This document shows positions 1 to 5,935 of a DNA stretch of 11,955 bases, one piece after another (positions within the stretch are counted from its first letter, which is position 1; every line of letters starts with the position of its first letter). The notes under the pieces were generated by a model, which saw only the letters and a program-made list of their open reading frames with translations, was not told where the DNA came from and did no database searches. This stretch comes from a bacterium (GTDB lineage: Bacteria > Chlamydiota > Chlamydiia > Chlamydiales > JAFEGQ01), in the NCBI GenBank assembly GCA_021809305.1, contig JAKBAF010000004.1:1-11955 (forward strand). Direction: 5' to 3'. A program made the translations under genes and the position numbers.

Positions 1-420
1 TGAAGAGAGAACGAGGGCCTTATCGGGCGCTGTATAGCACTCATCAATCCAGTCGCTAAGCTTATCGCCAAGCCTTGCAAGCGAGAAGTGGTGCGAGGGG
101 TGGGCAAGAAGAAAGGGTGTGGCAAGAGAGCGATTAAAGTCGGTGTAGCCGAATAGGCGGGTAAGAGTTGGGAAATTCTCCTGCAATGTTGATAAAAGTC
201 GCCACCAGTACTGCTGATTGTAGATCTGGATGCGCTCTGCCGATCCAAGCCTTTCATTCGGCGTGATATAGTCGGCAGCCTCCTCACTCATTGGACGGCC
301 TGATGGGGAGATGGAGAGCATCCGGCTGTCGCCATCAATTGGACGGGTGATCACTTGGGCAAACCAGCTCTGAGAAGCGAGGAGAGTTGGGGGAACTTTT
401 GAATCAAACACAGAGGGCAC
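1..420 (-). CDS. bufC: BufC-like MNIO partner protein (DUF2063 / HvfC-BufC N-terminal domain), 3' end cut by window edge
   Basis: The frame is open from a stop at 442-444 to the window edge, so 140 codons are visible and the C-terminus is missing. There is no ATG: GTG at 420 or GTG at 411 are the only plausible starts, both just inside the end of bufB, which suggests translational coupling. The translation shows family hallmarks: a hydrophobic N-terminal helix with QSWFAQVI (17-24), the motif ERIQIYNQQYWWRLLSTL (62-79) followed by FPTLTRLFGY (83-92), and a short His-rich stretch HPSHHFSLARLGD. Known for the family: BufC/MbnC-type proteins bind the precursor leader and complex with the DUF692 iron enzyme to modify cysteines. 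The order A-B-C on one strand fits a bufferin operon. The family call is firm; the exact start is not. Confidence 0.85.
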   Translation of the reverse strand, partial: MPSVFDSKVPPTLLASQSWFAQVITRPIDGDSRMLSISPSGRPMSEEAADYITPNERLGSAERIQIYNQQYWWRLLSTLQENFPTLTRLFGYTDFNRSLATPFLLAHPSHHFSLARLGDKLSDWIDECYTAPDKALVLSS

Positions 421-1222
421 TTTGTTGATACTGCTTCGCCCTTAAAGCCTCCTTCCACGTATCGGCAAAAGAGATGAAATGGTCATCCCATTCAAGAAGC
501 GTTGAGAGGGGCCCTGTCTGAGAGATGACCTCCCCGTAGAGCTTCCACACCTCATCACAAACAGGATGATCGTGGGTGTCGAGGATGTAGTCGCCATGGT
601 CGGTATGACCTGCGAGATGAATTTGTATGACACGCTCTAATGGAATATTTTCATAGTAGCATCGGGGGTCAAAGCCGTGGTTGCGGGAGGAGACGTAGAT
701 GTTATTGACATCGAGCATCATAGAGATATCCGCCTTCTCAACAATGGCGCTATAGAACTCCCATTCCGGCATTTGATCTTGCTTAAAAGTGACATAGGAG
801 GAGAGATTTTCCAAAGCAAAAGGAATTTCTAGAAAATCCTGGACGATTCGCGCTCTCTCCGCAACGTACTCAATAACCTCTTTTGTATAGGGAAGGGGAA
901 GGAGATCGTGAAAGTGGGCGCCAGCAAGACGTCCCCATGATAGGTGGTCTGAGATCCAAGGGGTCTTTGTCTTTTGGGCGAGAGTCTTAAGTCGCTTGAG
1001 GTAGTCGAAATCGAGTGGGTCCGGGCTGCCGATCGCAAGAGATACCCCGTGTTGAACAACGGGATATCTCTCGAGAATTTTTTCCAGAATTTCGATCGGC
1101 CTGCCTCCATCGACCATAAAGTTTTCGCTAATGATCTCGAACCAATCAATATTCGGCTCGCTATCAAAAATTTCCTTATAGTGGTCTGGACGTAAACCGA
1201 TCCCAATTCCTAAGTTCCGCAA
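404..1222 (-). CDS. bufB: BufB: MNIO (DUF692) family bufferin maturase
   Basis: 272 residues, the usual size for DUF692 multinuclear non-heme iron-dependent oxidative enzymes (TIM-barrel fold, cytoplasmic). Candidate metal ligands and family motifs are all present: QHGVSLAIGS with H58, SDHLSW with H93, ALENLSSY with E138, LDVNNIYVSSRNHG with D171, N174 and H182, QIHLAGH with H202 and H206, DTHDHPV with H217, and LLEWD with E244. Known for the family: with a partner protein, these enzymes oxidise precursor Cys residues (oxazolone/thioamide in methanobactin, thiooxazole in bufferins). The start is TTG at 1222: a TGA lies two codons upstream, no ATG is near, and TAAGG of the bufA stop region sits 8 nt before it. 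It lies 10 bp after bufA and overlaps bufC. The enzyme family is certain; the exact product chemistry is inferred. Confidence 0.95.
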   Translation of the reverse strand: MRNLGIGIGLRPDHYKEIFDSEPNIDWFEIISENFMVDGGRPIEILEKILERYPVVQHGVSLAIGSPDPLDFDYLKRLKTLAQKTKTPWISDHLSWGRLAGAHFHDLLPLPYTKEVIEYVAERARIVQDFLEIPFALENLSSYVTFKQDQMPEWEFYSAIVEKADISMMLDVNNIYVSSRNHGFDPRCYYENIPLERVIQIHLAGHTDHGDYILDTHDHPVCDEVWKLYGEVISQTGPLSTLLEWDDHFISFADTWKEALRAKQYQQSALCV

Positions 1223-1230
1223 GCTTCAAG

Positions 1231-1235
1231 CCTTA
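1231..1235 (-). promoter_or_regulatory. Shine-Dalgarno of bufB overlapping the bufA stop codon
   Basis: On the minus strand the bufA TAA is followed by GG, giving TAAGG 8 nt before the TTG codon at 1222. This is the only reasonable ribosome site for bufB. A ribosome ending bufA could re-initiate directly, which would keep precursor and maturase production linked. Confidence 0.6.
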
Positions 1236-1649
1236 GCTTTTCATCTGTCGTTTACGGGCCATGTTAGCTACGTCAACGGCCTCATTCTTGTCAGCAAAGG
1301 GCCCCTTTGTGGTCCCCTTACACGAGCTTAAGCCTGCGCAGTCGTTCTTAGGGGTAGCACAGGAGTTAAGCCCTTTGCAAGAGTTCTTACCTTTGCAAGT
1401 CTGATTAACCGCTTGCAGGGCCATGTTTTGACCCTCGCAGTCCATTGACTCAAAGAGGGCTTGGTGGGTCTTATCGATCTTTGCATATAGGGCCTGTACA
1501 TCACTTGCTGCGGGTTTTGCGCACTGCGCGGCTGCCTGTGATGGTGCCTGCGACACTGCGGCGCCAGTTCTTTGTGCCTCTGCGCATCCGACCGTTGCAG
1601 TTAAAAGCCCAATGGCGGCAAGAGAGCTCAATGAATAATTACGTTTCAT
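1233..1649 (-). CDS. bufA2: BufA2-like Cys-rich exported precursor (bufferin-type RiPP metallophore)
   Basis: 138 residues from ATG 1649; AAGGAGG lies 9 nt upstream, so this start is preferred over an in-frame GTG at 1712. The N-terminus MKRNYSLSSLAAIGLLTATVG is a signal peptide; AEA (23-25) offers a signal peptidase I site. Cys22 follows TVG, which resembles a poor lipobox, so lipidation is possible but less likely. The mature part has Cys43 and Cys71, then an evenly spaced cluster C85, C91, C97, C104, C110 with CKG/CAG motifs (CKGKNS, CKGLNS, CAGLSS), then KGPFADKNEAV, typical of BufA2-type precursors as I recall them. Known for bufferins: core cysteines are oxidised by BufB-BufC and the periplasmic product binds copper. 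It directly precedes bufB. I found no convincing promoter; the upstream 60 bp is simply AT-rich. Confidence 0.87.
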   Translation of the reverse strand: MKRNYSLSSLAAIGLLTATVGCAEAQRTGAAVSQAPSQAAAQCAKPAASDVQALYAKIDKTHQALFESMDCEGQNMALQAVNQTCKGKNSCKGLNSCATPKNDCAGLSSCKGTTKGPFADKNEAVDVANMARKRQMKS

Positions 1650-1658
1650 ACCGTTTTT

Positions 1659-1665
1659 CCTCCTT
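1659..1665 (-). promoter_or_regulatory. Strong Shine-Dalgarno deciding the bufA start
   Basis: AAGGAGG on the minus strand, 9 nt before ATG 1649. It is a complete anti-16S match and the strongest ribosome site near these three genes, as expected for a precursor peptide needed in excess over its enzymes. Confidence 0.75.
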
Positions 1666-1796
1666 ATTTGGATCCCTCCTCTTGCTTTAACAATTATTAT
1701 TTTTACTGTCACCTGTCTCTAAGAGATTATGCAGCTTACGCCGCATAGGGGTGAGGCAAACCAAAGAGGTAGAGGCGTACCGCTCCAAACTTGAGC

Positions 1797-2036
1797 TTAC
1801 GACAAGGATATGTAGTAGCAGATAAGGTCCCTCTCTCTTAAGACAAGGCTTCCCGAAATCGCACTCACCTTGTCATCCACCAAAGCGACGGGAAGTGCAT
1901 AGAGTGTTGCGCCATCTTGCGCCGTTGAGGCCTTAAGTGGTGAAAGCTCACTCTCCCCGACTTGCAGGGTAGAGGAGAGTGGGGCGCTGAATAAAAGGAA
2001 TGAGAAGATCAGAAGAGAAGAGGAGTGCTTAGACAT
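1797..2036 (-). CDS. Small putative secreted protein of unknown function
   Basis: 79 residues from ATG 2036. The N-terminus MSKHSSSLLIFSFLLFSAPLSS is a convincing signal peptide (short basic N-region, hydrophobic core, small residues at the cut). The mature part is about 57 residues with one Cys and no recognised domain. There is no good ribosome site before ATG 2036 or the in-frame TTG 2042. An in-frame CTG at 2063 has AAGGAG 7 nt upstream, so a non-standard start is possible and would add nine residues. It lies between the ATPase and bufA, separated by 134 bp and about 150 bp of sequence in which I see no gene. It could be a remnant or a chance ORF; the signal peptide is the main support. 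Confidence 0.45.
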   Translation of the reverse strand: MSKHSSSLLIFSFLLFSAPLSSTLQVGESELSPLKASTAQDGATLYALPVALVDDKVSAISGSLVLRERDLICYYISLS

Positions 2037-2170
2037 GGGCAAGCCGCCAATTTTTAAGAGCAGTCTGCCTCTCCTTAGCCTGTTGCTTGAGAGATCAAAG
2101 GGCGCTCAATCGCTGCGACATAGCGTAAAGTAAACAAATCGATTGCTGCAAGTGCGTTTTTGTCCTTTCT

Positions 2171-4198
2171 CTATCGAACAAGCCTTAGGCTGTTCAGACC
2201 GACAAGGACAGTGCCCCCTTCGTGGAGGGTGACGGCGAGCCAGAGGGGGATGAGGCCCAGGAGGGCGGCGAGGCTTGCACCGCAGATAACAGCGAGTGCC
2301 AGAATGATATTTTGGCGAACAATTGAGCGTGTTGAGGAGGCTTTTTTGAATAACCACAAGAGGTGAGCGAGGTTGTCATGGAGGAGAACCACATCAGAGG
2401 CATCGATGGCGGTCTGACTGCCAACCTCTCCCATTGAGATCCCGACGGTTGCGCGGCTGAGCGCTGGGGCGTCGTTGATGCCATCGCCAACCATGGCAAG
2501 GCCGATCTCCTCACTTAGGCGGGTAACGTGGGAGAGCTTATCTTCAGGACGCAGATTTGCATGGAATTCTGTGATACCGACCTGACTTGCCACTGCGCTC
2601 GCATTGGGGTGGTGGTCCCCAGTAAGCATCAGGAGGCGAAGATTGAGAGAGTCCCTAAGCTCTCCCAGGACCTCTTTGATACGGCTCCTTGGCGTGTCCT
2701 GGAAGCGGAGGGAGTAGAGCTTATCGCCAACAAGAAGAGCCGAGAAGAGCTCACCCCCCTCCTCATAGGATCTGGCCTGCGCATCAAGGGATGAGAGTCT
2801 TGTTGCCGAAAGACGATGCGCCAAGTAGAGAGGGTGGCCGATATAGAGCTCGGTGAGGTGGCCGTCTGCGCTGATGGCGCCCTCTAACCCATAGCCTGGG
2901 ATGGAGCGAAACCTCTCGAGGGGAAGGGGGCTTGCCCCCTGAAGTTGGGCAAAGTCATGGATCGCCCGTGCGATGGGGTGGACAGCGTTTATCTCAAGAC
3001 TTAGGGCGCAAGTTAAGGCAAAATTTAACTCCTCCGAAGAGACTTCATCAATCGGATCGATACCGAGGCAGGAGAGCTTCCCTGTAGTGAGCGTGCCTGT
3101 CTTGTCAAATGCGATCGCCTTGCACGTAGCTAGCGCATCGAGTGTGACGCCTCCCTTTAATAGTATCCCCTTGCGAGCGCAGGCACTAATAGCTGAGAGG
3201 TAGGCAATGGGCAGGGCAATGATTAAGGCGCAGGGAGAGGCGGCAATTAGGAGGGAGAGGGCGCGATAGATCGAACCACCTGGTCCAAAATAGGGGATTG
3301 ATATCAGCCATGGTAGGAGAAGCGCTGTAAGGAGCGAGAGGGAGATCACCCCAATAGCATAAGGGCGGCCTATTCGATCGATTGTCCGCTGGAATTTAGG
3401 CTTGGCGCTCTGCGCCTTGATAATAAGCTGGATAATCCGCGCAAGCGATGAGTCACTGCCGGTGCGAACCACCTCAATTGTGAGGGAGCCCTCCATATTG
3501 AGGGCACCGGCTGCCACCTCATCGCCAACCTCTACCCTAATAGGGAGACTCTCGCCTGTGAGGTGGGCGAGCCCAACCGATGAGGTGCCGTGGGCGACCC
3601 TGCCATCTAGTGGGACGATCTCACCTGAGCGGACAAGGATGCGAGCTCCCCGCTCAACCTCTTTCAGGCTCTTTTCGAGAAAGTACCCCCCAGGCTGGGC
3701 CACAAGTGCGGTCTTTGGGGAGAGCTTGTGGAGCTCAGCTAGCGCCCCCTTAGCTTTAGCCGACACCATCTCTTCTAAGGAGCCGGAGAGGGCAAAGAGG
3801 ACGAGAAGAAGCGCCCCCTCCATTCCCGATCCAATTAAGATAGAAAGGAAAGCAGCGAGGGTCATCAAGACATCGATATTGATCTCGAGACTTAATATCG
3901 ACTCTACCGACTGGATAAGCTTGGGGATTCCAGCAAGAAAATAGACAAATAGAAGAAGAAGAGAGGATAGCGGGAGGGTAATTGGAAAAAAAGAGAGAAG
4001 CGCCGCGCAGAGAAAGAGGAGTCCGCTCAAGAGGGCAGCCTTAAGAGATAGATGCTCTCCCCAAGGGCGCGATTTCGGGGTCAGGAAGGGGCTATTCGTC
4101 TTATCCCCTGTCGCAAAAAAGTCGTCGAAGAGGGCAGGCTCGGAAGGCCTCGTCTCTGGGACGGCAGTGTAGGCCTCACGAGGGAGCATCTCACTCAT
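2171..4198 (-). CDS. P1B-4-type heavy-metal P-type ATPase (Co/Fe/Zn exporter-like)
   Basis: 675 residues, starting at an ATGA overlap with the upstream gene's stop (ATG 4198, TGA 4195-4197); a longer frame to 4294 would run deep into that gene. Visible P-type signatures: TGES (214-217, actuator), DKTGT (365-369, phosphorylated Asp365), HP (407-408, nucleotide domain), TGD (526-528) and GDGINDAP (571-578). The transmembrane metal site reads SPC (321-323) instead of CPC, and the last helix has HEGGT (659-663). SPC plus HEGGT/S is the P1B-4 pattern (CoaT, CtpD and related Co2+, Fe2+ or Zn2+ exporters). No N-terminal CxxC metal-binding domain is present. The position matches chlamydial CT727, often labelled zntA. 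It is the last gene of the serS operon. Metal specificity cannot be fixed from sequence. Confidence 0.95.
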   Translation of the reverse strand: MSEMLPREAYTAVPETRPSEPALFDDFFATGDKTNSPFLTPKSRPWGEHLSLKAALLSGLLFLCAALLSFFPITLPLSSLLLLFVYFLAGIPKLIQSVESILSLEINIDVLMTLAAFLSILIGSGMEGALLLVLFALSGSLEEMVSAKAKGALAELHKLSPKTALVAQPGGYFLEKSLKEVERGARILVRSGEIVPLDGRVAHGTSSVGLAHLTGESLPIRVEVGDEVAAGALNMEGSLTIEVVRTGSDSSLARIIQLIIKAQSAKPKFQRTIDRIGRPYAIGVISLSLLTALLLPWLISIPYFGPGGSIYRALSLLIAASPCALIIALPIAYLSAISACARKGILLKGGVTLDALATCKAIAFDKTGTLTTGKLSCLGIDPIDEVSSEELNFALTCALSLEINAVHPIARAIHDFAQLQGASPLPLERFRSIPGYGLEGAISADGHLTELYIGHPLYLAHRLSATRLSSLDAQARSYEEGGELFSALLVGDKLYSLRFQDTPRSRIKEVLGELRDSLNLRLLMLTGDHHPNASAVASQVGITEFHANLRPEDKLSHVTRLSEEIGLAMVGDGINDAPALSRATVGISMGEVGSQTAIDASDVVLLHDNLAHLLWLFKKASSTRSIVRQNIILALAVICGASLAALLGLIPLWLAVTLHEGGTVLVGLNSLRLVR

Positions 4199-4974
4199 AG
4201 CCCTGACCCGATGAAGGGCCCCATCACTCTTAAAGCGAACTGAAGGATAAAATAGGCCCCCCCCACAGAAAGGGTAGCGAGCGCCAAATTCCAAACAACG
4301 GCTGGAAGGAGCCGGTTCTTCTCTCGGTAGGCTGAGAGAAAGCCAGCAGATGCGAGAGCAACCCCTGACATGGCGACAACTCCATAGGGGGGGAAAAGCG
4401 CACCAAAAGCAAAAAGAGCGAGAGCAGATAAAACTCCAATCCCAGCAGCAAGAGCCTGCTTGAGGGGATGCTCATAGGCCTGCAAGGTAAAGCCGAGCTC
4501 CTCCTCTAGCATGACCTTAAGAAGCCGATCATTATCGGCCATGAGGACATCTAGCACCTCCTCGAGTAGCCGCCCTTCAAATCCCTTAGCGGCATAGAGA
4601 GCGCCAAGCTCCTCGCGCTCCTGGCTCCTGTTATGCTCTATCTCAAAACGCTCCTCTTCGATAACGCGATGGAACCGCTCCAGGCGAGACCAGCCAAGCC
4701 ACCCTGCCCGCCCCACCTTCCACACCACATAGCCAAACCCAAAGAGGCCAAGGATGAGGAGGAGATGATTCGTAGGAAGTCTTAGCTGTTCGAGAAGAAG
4801 TGAGAGGAGAAGCAGCACGACAGTTGTCTCCCTCGCAGCATCGGTCAAAGAGGCGATGTGGCCAGGGCTCTCTGTGCCATGGCACTCTGCGGAGGCCTGA
4901 ATGCCTGCAGCTCTTCGCTCGGCAATGTGCTCCAGCGCTCCGGCGCCAGCAAAGTGATCATCTGATGGACTCAT
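4195..4974 (-). CDS. VIT1/CCC1-family membrane protein (putative Fe2+/Mn2+ transporter, CT728-like)
   Basis: 259 residues; ATG 4974 has AAGGAGGG just upstream. The N-terminus has the His-bearing motifs HFAGAGALEHI (8-18) and HGTESPGHI (32-40). About five membrane segments follow: roughly 51-63, 68-88, 173-194, 197-214 and 225-249. Between segments two and three is an acidic helical region (about 97-165, EEERFEIEHNRSQEREELG, then LLEEVLDVLMADNDRLLKVMLEEELG), typical of the cytosolic metal-binding domain of VIT/CCC1 transporters. The first helix lacks the usual Asp-Gly signature, so transport activity is less certain. It starts 17 bp inside selU and shares an ATGA with the downstream ATPase, so the two membrane proteins are translationally linked. 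The family call is good; iron or manganese as substrate is an inference. Confidence 0.85.
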   Translation of the reverse strand: MSPSDDHFAGAGALEHIAERRAAGIQASAECHGTESPGHIASLTDAARETTVVLLLLSLLLEQLRLPTNHLLLILGLFGFGYVVWKVGRAGWLGWSRLERFHRVIEEERFEIEHNRSQEREELGALYAAKGFEGRLLEEVLDVLMADNDRLLKVMLEEELGFTLQAYEHPLKQALAAGIGVLSALALFAFGALFPPYGVVAMSGVALASAGFLSAYREKNRLLPAVVWNLALATLSVGGAYFILQFALRVMGPFIGSGL

Positions 4975-5935
4975 GGTCCCTCCTTAAGATGAATTTGGGT
5001 GCAGACCGTCTCTTTGAAGCGTGAGCGTAGGCCTTATCGTAGTAGTCGAGGAGGAGATCGGCCATCTCTTTTAACTCCCCTCTCTCAAGATGCCGAAGAG
5101 CTACGGCGCAGCGCTCTCTGCCAAGTCGCTTCTCCAGCCGCCGGGTAGCCGCCTCTAAGGCCTCTTTTGGAAAGGAGCCATACTCACTCATCAATCTTGA
5201 AAGTCGCTCCTCCCGTGTACTCTCAACAACGATAAGCGGCGCCACCTGCATCTGAGTATAAAGTGCATCCGGTATTTTGCAGCGTCCAATAAGCCGACTC
5301 TCATCTTCGACAATGATTGATTGTCCATTAAAGCGGGATAGGATGGAGCCAATTTGATTCTCAAAATGTTCCTGGGTCGGCTGTGGTGGCTGCCCAATTG
5401 CACCAAAGGCGCTGCCCCGATGAAAGGCGAGCGCTTCAAGATCGAGAACCTGCCCGCCATCGCCTCCGAAACGACGCAGCATCTCACTCTTACCACTCCC
5501 TGTCGGCCCTCCAAAGAGGAGGTAGTCGCGCTGCTTGGCAATCTCTTTGTGAACAAAGTGGCGATAACTCTTGTATCCGCCTTTGAGCTGAGTCACTTGA
5601 AGTCCCACAAAGCTAAGCAGCCAAGCGATCGATGCGCTGCGCATCCCCCCGCGCCAGCAGTAGAGGGCAATACTCCCCTCTTTTGCCAATTGGCTCGCCT
5701 CTGCGGCCACCTCTGCCATTTTTGGCCCAAAAAGTTTTAGGCCGAGCTGGATTGCCGCCTCGCTCCCCTCCTGCTTATAGAGTGTCCCCACCAGGGCCCG
5801 TTCTGCATCGCTAAATAGGGGAAAGTTGATCGCACCTGGAATGTGGCCACAAGCGTATTCACCAGGAGATCGTAGATCCAGTATAGGAGCGCACTTTAGA
5901 AAGTCAAAGACCCGCGCAGCAATCTTTAGGGGCAC
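4958..5935 (-). CDS. selU: tRNA 2-selenouridine synthase SelU/MnmH
   Basis: 325 residues, somewhat shorter than the E. coli enzyme (about 364). An N-terminal rhodanese domain shows DLRSPGEYACGHIPGAINFP (20-39) and the catalytic loop YCWRGGMRS with Cys93. A C-terminal P-loop domain has GGPTGSGKS (Walker A, 142-150) and DLEALAFHRGSAFG (165-178), both diagnostic for SelU. Known role: it converts the 2-thiouridine at wobble position 34 of Lys, Glu and Gln tRNAs to selenouridine through a geranylated intermediate, using selenophosphate from SelD. The start is GTG 5935, the only start after an in-frame TGA. It overlaps the serS end by 10 bp with no separate ribosome site except AAGG touching the start, so coupling to serS is likely. 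It sits between serS and the CT728-like gene, which as I recall are adjacent in Chlamydia. Confidence 0.93.
   Translation of the reverse strand: MPLKIAARVFDFLKCAPILDLRSPGEYACGHIPGAINFPLFSDAERALVGTLYKQEGSEAAIQLGLKLFGPKMAEVAAEASQLAKEGSIALYCWRGGMRSASIAWLLSFVGLQVTQLKGGYKSYRHFVHKEIAKQRDYLLFGGPTGSGKSEMLRRFGGDGGQVLDLEALAFHRGSAFGAIGQPPQPTQEHFENQIGSILSRFNGQSIIVEDESRLIGRCKIPDALYTQMQVAPLIVVESTREERLSRLMSEYGSFPKEALEAATRRLEKRLGRERCAVALRHLERGELKEMADLLLDYYDKAYAHASKRRSAPKFILRRDHESIR

Noticed and set aside
1650..1712. GTG start at 1712 for the precursor gene
   Set aside because: It would place 21 charged residues before the signal peptide, and ATG 1649 has a full Shine-Dalgarno at good spacing.
1700..1790. 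Possible structured RNA or tRNA between the precursor and the small secreted gene
   Set aside because: No cloverleaf arms or T-loop sequence could be drawn on either strand; only short chance inverted repeats.
2100..2165. Inverted repeat CAATCG/CGATTG downstream of the ATPase as a terminator
   Set aside because: The six-base arms are about 30 nt apart and no U-run follows, so it is too weak to support.
3402..3944. Plus-strand open frame of 180 codons
   Set aside because: It lies entirely inside the P-type ATPase, whose motifs are unmistakable on the other strand; the product is Ser/Arg/Pro-rich with no family features.
4199..4294. Longer N-terminus for the P-type ATPase
   Set aside because: It would run nearly 100 bp into the VIT/CCC1 gene; the ATGA junction at 4195-4198 gives a natural coupled start.
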